From: a virus
DNA length: 42,603 nucleotides
Virus record (IMG/VR): IMGVR_UViG_3300035670_000466
Coordinates: 1 to 42,603 of that record
Direction: 5' to 3' (one strand)
The position numbers and the translations under genes are program-made. Each line of letters starts with the position of its first letter. Position 1 is the stretch's first letter. The notes beneath the pieces were generated by a model. That model had not been told where the DNA came from and made no database searches. It saw only the letters and a list, made by a program, of their open reading frames with translations. Below, piece by piece: positions 31,992-41,400 of this stretch.

Positions 31992-34409
31992 ATGCCATAT
32001 CAAGGTCGTCTTCCATACACTTACAAATCACCATATAATTACACATTAGACCAGGGAACACAAACAGTTCCATCACTGGCGTTTCTTGGCGACACAAATA
32101 ATGGATTATTCAGTCCAGCAACTGATAACGTTGCTATTACCACAAATGGTAGTGAGAAACTTAGAATAACTGATACTGGAAATGTTGGAATAGGAACAAC
32201 AGATCCATCTGGTAAATTTCATATTTATGGTGGTGCTGCAGCATCTCAAATAGTAGTATCAAGATTTTCTGGAAATGCTTCCGGAGTAACTGGTAATGTA
32301 ATAAATATATTAACATCAAATTTAGAGTCTGGAGCAGAACTTCAAGCATATTCTCTATCAACTGCCAATACAACATTTTTAAATTCTATAAATGATGCTG
32401 TAGTTTTAAGGTCTTCTTCAACTACATTGGGGGGATTTGCATTACTCACTGCAAGTTCTTTTGCTCCACTTATTTTTGCGACAGATTCGGTAGAAAGAGT
32501 TCGTATAACTCCAACTGGAAATGTTGGCATCGGAACCACGAATCCTATTTACAAATTAGATGTACAAGATGGGTCAATAAGAGCCAGACAAGGGGCTTTG
32601 GCTGGTGCAGAACTCGGTGGAGTAATCGGGCAAGAAACCGGATTTGTTAAATGGGCCGCAGATAATCATCATGGAATTTGGTTTAGAGGATCTGTTGGTG
32701 CGGATGGGATAGTTGTATCTGCCGCTGATGTAACTACATTTAGAGAGTACGGAGAGTTTCAGTTTTGGACTGGTGGCCAGACAATGGGGCAAAGATTGAC
32801 TATTACCTCTACGGGTAATGTCGGCATAGGCACCACGAATCCAACTGAAAAATTACATGTTTATTCTTCAGGTGCTGTAGCTAGTGTAAATATTGATTCT
32901 AGTAATTCTGGAAGCACCGTATATTATTGTTTAAATGGAGTTAGACAATATACTACTGAATACGTACCAGCTTCAAATTTTTATTCTATTGGAAGATCTG
33001 GTGTTGCATATGATTTTAATTTAAAGAATGGAAATGTCGGTATAGGAACCACAAATCCAGAAGATAGACTTGACCTTGCTAGTGGATTTATAAGATTTAA
33101 GGAGGCAATTGGTGGTACTGGAACTTATGGTGGCATTAGAGCATACAATAGTCTAGTACCATCTGTTTCTGCCACTGCAATAAGATTTATTAGGGATGTT
33201 GCTGAGGTTGGAAATGACGGTGCAATTTGTTTTGATACTACAAATAATGAAAGACTAAGAATAACTTCAGCTGGAAATGTTGGTATAGGAACCACAAATC
33301 CAGGAACAAAATTGGATGTAGATGGTGCAATTACATCTAGACTAACAGGTGCATCTGGAGGATTTAGATTACATACTAATTCAGGTATTGTTGCAGCAGA
33401 TAACGTCGTAAGATTTTTTACTGGACAAACTTACGGATTTAATTTTAACTCAAATGCAACTGGAGATTCTACATCTCCATTGATGTCTATCACTCTTGCT
33501 GGGAATGTTGGAATAGGAACAACAGATCCAGTCAGAAAACTTCATTTATACGGAACCCAATCTGCTCTTAGGTTTACAAATACAGACACAGGATCTTGGG
33601 CAGGATTAGAATGGTCCGTTGCAAATGGTGCATATGCTGCTTATTCTGGACTTTTAGATTCTGATGGTAGATATTTTATAGATGTCGGGTCTAATGGGTC
33701 TGATGATTTAACTATTTTACAGGGTGGCAATGTTGGTATTGGAACCACAAATCCGGCACAAAAATTACATGTGTCGGGAAATTTAAGATTAGGAACTGAC
33801 CCATATATTCAGTGGGTATCAAATTACCTAAGATTTCAAACTACAACTGCCTCTGTTCCCGTAATTGAATTAAGAGAATCTAGTACTGGTAACTATGAAC
33901 CAAGACTGGATTTTTATGATGGAGACGGAACAACTAGAAATATTAGCATAGATGCTAATCCATCTATGAATACATATTTTAATGCTGGAAATGTCGGCAT
34001 TGGCACCACAAATCCATCTGAAAAACTTGAAGTAACTGGAAAAGTTAGAATTTTTGATGGAGGATATCCATATATTGATATTGGTATTACAACTTCCAAT
34101 TATTTTAGAATAATACATGATAATCCAAATGATAGACTTTTCATTGGAAAAAATAATAATGCAAGTCTTGTAATTACAGGTGGAAATAATGTTGAACCAG
34201 GAGCAGATGCAACTCAAAATCTAGGTTCATCCACAAAACGCTGGGCAAACATCTACTCTGCTGACATTCAACTATCTAATGAAGGTTCTCAGAATGATGT
34301 TGATGGTACTTGGGGACAGTATACTATCCAAGAAGGTGAGAATGATTTGTTCCTTCTAAATAGAAGAAATGGTAAAAAGTATAAATTTGTACTTCAAGAG
34401 GTAAATTAA
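31992..34409 (+). CDS. Tail-fibre protein with eight NVGIGTT repeats
   Basis: The 805-residue protein starts MPYQGRLPYTYKSPYNYTLD with a short attachment region, followed by SLAFLGDTNNGLFSPATDNV (a common fibre module). Eight copies of GNVGIGTT(N/D)P..KL, near residues 63, 176, 275, 347, 428, 504, 579 and 666, punctuate it. Each is followed by a different beta-rich module. The C-terminus (NLGSSTKRWANIYSADIQLS, GTWGQYTIQEGENDLFLLNR, KKYKF) is a conserved fibre end found in many cyanophage tail proteins. It is a modular receptor-binding or fibre shaft protein. GAGG precedes the start at 31992. Confidence 0.82.
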   Translation: MPYQGRLPYTYKSPYNYTLDQGTQTVPSLAFLGDTNNGLFSPATDNVAITTNGSEKLRITDTGNVGIGTTDPSGKFHIYGGAAASQIVVSRFSGNASGVTGNVINILTSNLESGAELQAYSLSTANTTFLNSINDAVVLRSSSTTLGGFALLTASSFAPLIFATDSVERVRITPTGNVGIGTTNPIYKLDVQDGSIRARQGALAGAELGGVIGQETGFVKWAADNHHGIWFRGSVGADGIVVSAADVTTFREYGEFQFWTGGQTMGQRLTITSTGNVGIGTTNPTEKLHVYSSGAVASVNIDSSNSGSTVYYCLNGVRQYTTEYVPASNFYSIGRSGVAYDFNLKNGNVGIGTTNPEDRLDLASGFIRFKEAIGGTGTYGGIRAYNSLVPSVSATAIRFIRDVAEVGNDGAICFDTTNNERLRITSAGNVGIGTTNPGTKLDVDGAITSRLTGASGGFRLHTNSGIVAADNVVRFFTGQTYGFNFNSNATGDSTSPLMSITLAGNVGIGTTDPVRKLHLYGTQSALRFTNTDTGSWAGLEWSVANGAYAAYSGLLDSDGRYFIDVGSNGSDDLTILQGGNVGIGTTNPAQKLHVSGNLRLGTDPYIQWVSNYLRFQTTTASVPVIELRESSTGNYEPRLDFYDGDGTTRNISIDANPSMNTYFNAGNVGIGTTNPSEKLEVTGKVRIFDGGYPYIDIGITTSNYFRIIHDNPNDRLFIGKNNNASLVITGGNNVEPGADATQNLGSSTKRWANIYSADIQLSNEGSQNDVDGTWGQYTIQEGENDLFLLNRRNGKKYKFVLQEVN
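32178..34010 (+). repeat. Dispersed NVGIGTTNP-coding repeats (8 copies)
   Basis: Copies encoding GNVGIGTT(N/D)P start near 32178, 32517, 32814, 33030, 33273, 33501, 33726 and 33987. DNA identity is partial. Copies at 32814 and 33987 use GC-ending codons (GTC GGC AT- GGC ACC), unlike the surrounding AT-rich codons. Confidence 0.9.
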
Positions 34410-34412
34410 GAT

Positions 34413-36644
34413 ATGGCATTATTCGGTTCGCTTGGAGAAATTAATGTAGGTGCATTAAGTGCAACCACTACTGATAATGCTGTTGATGTTTTCGTATATG
34501 ACACAAGAAAAGACTCTGATGGTGGTCAGTGGAGAAAGAGAACTCAACACACTTCTTGGTATAATGAAACACTGAACACTGCAACTCGTGGAAGTCGTAG
34601 AGATTTTCCTGCGGTGGCAGTTTTAGTATTAGAGACTGGAAAATTAACAATTTATGATGGTGATGATCCTGATATGCCGATGTGGATGATTTTCAATACC
34701 ACAGACGGAAGTATGTTAAGGTCTGGTGTTATGACTTCTATAGTCATGATGAATGGAGAATTTTGGGTTGGTCATGATAGTGGAAGTGGGTTGCATTGGG
34801 TTAACTTTTTAAAAGACACCGCTAGATGGATTACTGCTTCTAGTTCATATGGTGGATTTTTTAAAAAGACTTCGATTATTTTTAGGAATGATGCTGGAGC
34901 TAACTATGACAATAATATTGGTGGTGCATCGGATGTATTCATTGCTGGTTCTAGTATCAAAGATCTAGCAATGACAGTGCTTCCAAACGCACCGATTGAT
35001 AGTGCTACCGGATTACCTGTTCCTACAGTTGCAGTTGCTACTGAAAGTGGCGTGAGTGTCATCAAAGATGATGGGACTATTGAAAGCAATTCAGATGGTT
35101 ATATTTATGCTGTAGGGTTTATTAGCAATGATAGAATTGCATATGGACATAGGGGTGGATATTTTTACGCCGGTAGAGCTTCTACCATAGCACCTATCAG
35201 AAACACCATACAATATGGATATTATATTCACAATACCATTCCGTCATTCGGAAATAGTGATTTGGATGCTGAAAAGATAACGGGAGTTGGGGATAACAAT
35301 GTTTATGCATATGCTCAAAATGGAATAAGAAGAATTAATGAAAATATTACCAGTTCTACTAATGGAATGGCAAATTATATTACAACTTCATATAACACAG
35401 GATGGATGCACGGAAACATCAAAGGTGCTTGGTTAAGTGATACAAGCACTGCAAGTGTGACTGGGACTGAACTGATTACGAATGGAACTTTTGATAGTAA
35501 TACAACTGGATGGAATAATCATCCACAATATTCCAGCACTGTTTTATCAATAGATACAAATAGATTAAAAGTTTTGGGTGGCGGCGCCCAACAATCGTTT
35601 TCTACAGTTATTGGAAAAACATATGTAGTTGTATACACATTAACCGCATTTAATCCTGGAGGTATCTATCTCGGAACAGAAGCGTCAGGCACTGCATCAT
35701 ACAATTATTTTAGTACTGGGGCACAAGAAACTGGAACTTATAGTTACTATTTTACTGCAACTTCCACGACTGCATATATTACTTTATTTGCCTGGAATAT
35801 TGGAACTCAATATGCTTTTTATGATAATGTATCAGTTCGTCTTATTGCAGAAGCAGACCGCAGTGTAAATAATAAAGGACTTGCAGTATACGGAACCATT
35901 ACCAAATCTCCTGTTGCAACTGGTTCAAATTTGGTTGCTTATAGTGGGTGGTCAAATTCCAATTATTTACGTAGACCTGCAGGAGTTACAGATTTAAATA
36001 ACTCTTCTATTACTTATATGTGCTGGTACAAAGGTGGTGGATATAATGGAGAAGAAGCACCAGTAAGCACAGGAGATTATGACGTAATAAATCGAGTTAG
36101 GGGAATATACATCAATCCGTCTGGAATTGCTGGATTCTCTGGGTGGGCAAATGATTTCAATCCAGGAAGTTTTAATGTTAGAGACTATATTTGGCATCAT
36201 ATATGTGTTACTATTCAATATATTTCTGGAACAACATATACTATTTCGGTGTATGTAGATGGGAGGTTGACTGGTTCAACGAATAGAGAATTAAGCACAT
36301 TTACAAATACTGCAATAGATGTTGGTGGAGGCACGCTTCCAGGAACAAGATATACTATTGGTTCTCTCTCGCTGGTCAGAGTTTCTACTACAATTCCATC
36401 CTCAGAACAAATCAAAAAAATTTACGAAGATGAAAAAGTACTCTTCCAACCAAACTCACAGTGTACTCTCTTCGGTTCATCAGACGTAGTAACTGCACTT
36501 GCATATGACGATACATACCAAATTCTATCAGTAGGAACCAGTTCTGGACGTTCTGACTTCAGAGGACTAGAGAGAATAAATAATACTACGACAGCGGTTA
36601 CGACTGCTATAAGTGCAAGCAATGGTTTAATAGCGGAGCAATAA
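34413..36644 (+). CDS. Adhesin-like virion protein with CBM-like and LamG-like domains
   Basis: The 743-residue protein seems to have three parts. Residues 1-340 are beta-rich with repeated sensor-like sheets (VAVLVLETGKLTIYDGDD, then TPTVAVATESGVSVIKDDGT-type segments), perhaps a beta-propeller. Residues about 350-480 begin ELITNGTFDSNTTGWNNHPQ and end YAFYDNVSVRL, the pattern of carbohydrate-binding module families such as CBM4/9. Residues about 490-680 resemble a laminin-G/concanavalin-A-like domain (SITYMCWYKGG, WHHICVTIQYISGTTYTISV, YVDGRLTGST). The C-terminus (TLFGSSDVVTALAYDDTYQI) is a further short module. Together these suggest binding to host surface glycans. It follows the 805-residue fibre by 3 bases and ends one base before the next gene. 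Confidence 0.75.
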   Translation: MALFGSLGEINVGALSATTTDNAVDVFVYDTRKDSDGGQWRKRTQHTSWYNETLNTATRGSRRDFPAVAVLVLETGKLTIYDGDDPDMPMWMIFNTTDGSMLRSGVMTSIVMMNGEFWVGHDSGSGLHWVNFLKDTARWITASSSYGGFFKKTSIIFRNDAGANYDNNIGGASDVFIAGSSIKDLAMTVLPNAPIDSATGLPVPTVAVATESGVSVIKDDGTIESNSDGYIYAVGFISNDRIAYGHRGGYFYAGRASTIAPIRNTIQYGYYIHNTIPSFGNSDLDAEKITGVGDNNVYAYAQNGIRRINENITSSTNGMANYITTSYNTGWMHGNIKGAWLSDTSTASVTGTELITNGTFDSNTTGWNNHPQYSSTVLSIDTNRLKVLGGGAQQSFSTVIGKTYVVVYTLTAFNPGGIYLGTEASGTASYNYFSTGAQETGTYSYYFTATSTTAYITLFAWNIGTQYAFYDNVSVRLIAEADRSVNNKGLAVYGTITKSPVATGSNLVAYSGWSNSNYLRRPAGVTDLNNSSITYMCWYKGGGYNGEEAPVSTGDYDVINRVRGIYINPSGIAGFSGWANDFNPGSFNVRDYIWHHICVTIQYISGTTYTISVYVDGRLTGSTNRELSTFTNTAIDVGGGTLPGTRYTIGSLSLVRVSTTIPSSEQIKKIYEDEKVLFQPNSQCTLFGSSDVVTALAYDDTYQILSVGTSSGRSDFRGLERINNTTTAVTTAISASNGLIAEQ

Positions 36645-36645
36645 T

Positions 36646-37650
36646 ATGCCAGTACGCATACAAAAACCAGCAGTTAACATCAGAGAAAAACTTGCAGAAC
36701 TTGAGAGACCTATTGGAGTGAATGGTGCTGCTTTGATGGCAACCAATACTCCTCAAGATGCATTTAACATTCTTCAATGTGGAAGAAAAAATTTAGTGAT
36801 TAATGGTGATATGCAAATATGGCAAAGAGGCACTTCTGTAAATGTTGGTATAGATCAATTTGTAAGATGTGTTGATAGATTTTGGATTTATTGTCCGTCT
36901 GGTAGTGGAAATTTTCAAAGATCCACTGATGCTCCAACTGGATTTATCTATTCTTTGCATAATAATTCTACTGCAGTTGGATCTATTGGAACAAACGTTG
37001 AACTAGCAGTTCAAGGTAGTAGCTATCCATTTACAATAGGAGAATGGATAACATTATCATTTTATGTTAAATCTACATCATACAATACTTCAACTGTGTC
37101 ATTTAGTTATAGAGATACTGCAGAAGGATCTGGCAGTCTTCCAATTGGGGCATCTTTTAATAGATCATTCTATTATACCACAGAATGGAGAAAGGTTTCA
37201 ATATCTATTCAAATTGATGCTTTGCCATCTGGGAATAATAGAATGCTTCAATTTGAATTTGGGTTGCCAGCAGGAGCTAAAGTTACTGGATTACAATTAG
37301 AAAAAGGAAAAGTAGCCACACCTTTTGAGTATCGTAGTATTGGTGAAGAACTTGCATTATGTCAGAGGTATTATTATAAATCTCTAACTACGAGGCAAGG
37401 ACTCCTTTATAAAGGTCCATTATGGGAAACTAATTTCTTTTATTTTCCAGTAGAAATGAGAACTACTCCGACAATAAGCGGGGCAAATTGGTTTTTAAGA
37501 GATCCTGGGACAGATTTAAATATTACTTATAGTGGATTTACATACAATGTTGTAAGATCTGGATTTTTTATTACTTCAACAACTAGTAATACTAACTTAT
37601 TTCAGTGTTGGTTTTGTGATGCCCCTTTAGTATTTAACGCAGAACTATGA
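36646..37650 (+). CDS. Tail-fibre tip/receptor-binding-like protein
   Basis: The 334-residue protein has a fibre-tip pattern common in phages. After an N-terminal attachment segment (RIQKPAVNIREKLAELERPI) comes NLVINGDMQIWQRGTSVNVG (about 49-68), then DRFWIY, a jelly-roll carbohydrate-binding-like sheet (ITLSFYVKSTSYNTSTVSFS) and VTGLQLEKGKVATPFEYRSI, then GEELALCQRYYYKS (about 236-249). The C-terminal beta domain (about 250-334) probably contacts the host. GGAG lies 10 bases before the ATG. Its stop overlaps the next start (ATGA). Confidence 0.78.
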   Translation: MPVRIQKPAVNIREKLAELERPIGVNGAALMATNTPQDAFNILQCGRKNLVINGDMQIWQRGTSVNVGIDQFVRCVDRFWIYCPSGSGNFQRSTDAPTGFIYSLHNNSTAVGSIGTNVELAVQGSSYPFTIGEWITLSFYVKSTSYNTSTVSFSYRDTAEGSGSLPIGASFNRSFYYTTEWRKVSISIQIDALPSGNNRMLQFEFGLPAGAKVTGLQLEKGKVATPFEYRSIGEELALCQRYYYKSLTTRQGLLYKGPLWETNFFYFPVEMRTTPTISGANWFLRDPGTDLNITYSGFTYNVVRSGFFITSTTSNTNLFQCWFCDAPLVFNAEL

Positions 37651-38405
37651 CTATTAAAATTTATAAATTAGGACCAGAAGTTATTAGTTTTGGTGGAGAA
37701 AATTTAGGTACAAAAAACATTTTTTTAATAAATGAATTTTGTATGGTAGGAATACCATTAGACCCAGCAAACTCTGACTACCAAAAATTCATCCAAGATG
37801 TTGCTGAACAAGGAATAGAAATTGTAGAAGGTCCAGACATTCACGAACCTTCCTACATCGAACTCAGACAACAAGCATATCCATCACTCCAAGAACAACA
37901 GGATATGCAGTACTGGGACCAAATCAATGGAACCACAATCTGGCAAGACACAATCACTGCAATCAAAGAACAGTATCCAAAAACTATCACTGGTGGTACA
38001 ACCATTGGACCAGTACCAGATTGGGTACAAGAAGCAGCAGACAACTGGACTTTCAACAAACAACTCCGTGAGTATGTTGCTGCCGTAGAGAGATTAGAAC
38101 ATTATATTCTCTCCGAAGGTCGTCCAGAGATTCGTGAAGATATTGTAATCAGAACAGAAGAAGTCTTCAATGAAGAAACTCGTGAGTTTGAAACTGTGGA
38201 AATTACAGAGAATGTGATTACTCAAACTGCTATTGAACCACTGGAAGAGTTTATTGAAGTTATCAAAGTAGATGCTGAAACAATGGAGTCGGTCAAAGAG
38301 ACTGTTAGGAATCCATTGATTGTTAGAGATGAAGAGGAACGTGCAGAAGCACAATCAGTGATTGATGCGACTCCTCAGCCAGTTATAGACGCAATAAATA
38401 GTTAG
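37647..38405 (+). CDS. XkdW-like fibre-associated protein
   Basis: This 252-residue protein contains YPSLQEQQDMQYWDQINGTT, IWQDTITAIKEQYPK (about 78-112), which matches the pattern of XkdW-type phage proteins often found beside tail-fibre genes. The second half is a highly charged, probably helical or coiled-coil region (EYVAAVERLEHYILSEGRPE; EETREFETVEITENVITQTA). It could be a fibre assembly chaperone or a minor virion protein. The first 40 codons are AT-rich, whereas the rest uses many C-ending codons, which suggests mosaic origin. It overlaps the upstream fibre-tip gene by 4 bases, which is typical of fibre-chaperone pairs. Confidence 0.65.
   Translation: MTIKIYKLGPEVISFGGENLGTKNIFLINEFCMVGIPLDPANSDYQKFIQDVAEQGIEIVEGPDIHEPSYIELRQQAYPSLQEQQDMQYWDQINGTTIWQDTITAIKEQYPKTITGGTTIGPVPDWVQEAADNWTFNKQLREYVAAVERLEHYILSEGRPEIREDIVIRTEEVFNEETREFETVEITENVITQTAIEPLEEFIEVIKVDAETMESVKETVRNPLIVRDEEERAEAQSVIDATPQPVIDAINS
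38394..38400 (+). promoter_or_regulatory. Possible late promoter box before the 1089-residue fibre
   Basis: ATAAATA overlaps the end of the upstream gene. A transcript from about 38406 would leave only about 8 bases before the ATG at 38414 and no Shine-Dalgarno, so either translation is nearly leaderless or the box is fortuitous. Confidence 0.3.
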
Positions 38406-38413
38406 AAAAACAC

Positions 38414-41400
38414 ATGGCATATATTGGACGTGAGCCTCTCGGCGGAGAAGTAATTCTAATGAACTCCATTGAATCTCAGTTCAATGGAGTTTTAACCACG
38501 TTTAATCTCACTCGTACAGTGAGTGGTGTAACTTCTGCGTTCTATCCTGTAGGTACTGAACAACTTCTGGTATCTCTTGGTGGTGTAATCCAACAACCAG
38601 ATCCAACAGGAAACACAGGGTTTAGAATTAGTTCTAATACAATCATCTTTGCAATTGCTCCAGTAGCAGGAGCATCATGTTTTATCGTTGCATATGGCAA
38701 TTTAACAGATATTGGAGCGCCTGCAAACAATACAGTAACTACAGACAAACTTGTAGACGGTTCAGTAACTCCTATTAAGTTATCTACTGGTGGTCCTTGG
38801 TGGTTATCTAATGGAAATGTTGGAATCGGCACGACAAATCCATCATCTAAACTGTCGGTAAATGGAACTACGAAATCTAGTTCTGATGGAGCTTTATTGG
38901 CACTTTCTTCATCTGATGCAACAAATCCATTTACATTTACAATCACTAGAAGTGAAGCTGGTGCTGATGGATATTATGCTCTAAACTCTGTTGAACAAAA
39001 TGTTGGATATAGAAATATTATTCTAAATCAAACTGGCGGAAATGTTGGCATTGGCATCACAAATCCAGCAGAAAAATTGTATGTCAATGGAACAACTAGA
39101 TTAGGAGGCGGGATAGATTATGGATCAACAACAGTTTTATCAGTAGCACCAGGAACGGTATATTTTGATGGGCCAGGAACTGTGGGTAGCAGACTTACAA
39201 TAACTTCTACGGGAAATGTAGGAATTGGAAGCCCAGATCCAACAACAAAATTAGATGTAATAAGTTCTGCATATCCAACTGCTAAATTTAATTCTACGTA
39301 TACAAGTAATTCAAAACAATATACCACCTTAGTGCTTGGAGTTGCTAGTACAAATGAGGGTTCAACTCTCGGATACGTATATGACACTATAACTCCAGCA
39401 AATTCATTTTTACATATAACTCCATACGGTAGTGCAGAAGGATCCTCCTTTGTGGTTGGCACAACTGGTAACGTCGGCATCGGCATCGCAAATCCAGGGT
39501 CTAAACTAGATGTATATAACGATTCTAATGATGGTAACGTTGCAAGAATATATAACGATGAAGTTGGATTGGCAATTGGATCTTGGGGAGATGGTTCCAC
39601 GTATCCTCGCACCGTAACCATAAATGGTTCAAGATTCGATCAACTAGAACCACTACCTAAATTAAGAATAGCAGGACAAGGCGGAATTGAGTTTGCTGTA
39701 GATTTAAATTCTGTTAGAGCAGTAATAGATTCATCTGGTAATGTCGGCATCGGCACCACCAACCCAGGAGTTAAGTTAGACGTACATGGAAACTCAGCTA
39801 CAGTTCGAGTATTTGAATCTCCTAGTGGTGCCGATGTAAGAATGGTTGCTGGTGGATCAACAGGATACTTTGGTACATATAATTCTAATAATTTACAAAT
39901 TTTAACTGGAGGAGCAACGGCAATTATAGCTAACACTTCTCAAAATGTGGGCATCGGTGGAGCTATAGTCCCTGACGTAAGATTACACATTAACGGTTCA
40001 AATGCTTACCCAGCAACCTCAGGTACAACTCCTACTGGTTTTATAGCCTTGAGAAACACAGCCGGAGCAACACATGGGGCATATATCGGTGTTGCTAATC
40101 AGGCACCTTGGGGGACATGGATTCAAGCACAAGATAAAAATAATCTGGGTACATCATACCCAATTTTATTAAATCCTAATGGCGGTAATGTCGGCATCGG
40201 AATTACCAATCCATCAAATAAATTAAATATAGTTTCATCTGCTGGAAGTGGTACAACCGTTGCAAAATTTACGGAATCTACAAGTGCTTCAGACACCACA
40301 TCATTTATAGCTATTCAAACTGGATATCCACAGACATCAGAAACAGAAGGTCTGGTAAGACTTGGAGTACTAAGAAATGGAAGTGGAAATTCTGCTTCTA
40401 TGATCTTTGAAACTTCTACTGGAAATTCCACAGTAAGAAGAGCCATTATGACAAATGGTGGATTTGCATCTGATTTTATTCTATTATCAACTGATAACAA
40501 TCATCAAATTCGTAGTTATATAGACGCACAGAAGTATTTTGATGTTCAAGGTGGCCTCGATAGAGCATCATACAATGGAACTAGCATTGGATTGGCATCT
40601 AGATCTGGATATAGTGTAGATCTTATTTTATATCTAGGAGGTAAGCAACCATTATTACCATCTGGATGGACTGGAACTATATCATGTGTAGGTAATGCCA
40701 ATTCAGGTAGTTTAGGAACTACTGTATACCTACAAACTAGTACTAATGGTATCACATGGACAACTAGGGCACAAACTGAAAATACTTGGAATGTTACATT
40801 ATCATGGACTCAATCAACTGCTGAAAATGTTCCAATTTTTGTTCGATTTAGATTATTACAAAATTCGGGAGGAAATGTAGGTGAAGGTTCTTGTAGAATA
40901 AGTGATATTAGAATTACAAATTTATTTGTCAAACCATTTGGATTCGGATTAGCTAATAAATTAATTTCTCAGTATAGTTATCAAAATACTACAGTGAGTT
41001 CAGATTTAATTGATTATCAAATATCATTACTTGGGGGAACTGGAGCATATGCAAGTAATAATATAGGACATGGTATCGCGTTCTATTGCCCAGGGGTTTC
41101 TACTGATTCAACTGGATCTGTAGTTGCAGCAATTAACTCTATAGATGAAGGAAATCAAGATGCTCAAGGATTGAGTTTTTGCACAGCAAATAGCACGATT
41201 GGGTCATTATCTGAAAAATTAAGAATTTCAAATTCTGGTAATGTCGGCATCGGCACCACAAATCCAACAGAAAAACTCCATATAAATGGAGGAAAAACAC
41301 TCCATACTGGTGGAACACTCACGGGCATAGGTCCTGGAACTTATTATACTATTCCTGGTTCTATGGGAATACCACCAAGTCAAACAAGAATAATTACAGT

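Noticed and set aside
32178-41262. NVGIGT repeats as a CRISPR array or integration sites
   Set aside because: They are in frame, coding, unevenly spaced by hundreds of bases, and part of fibre proteins.
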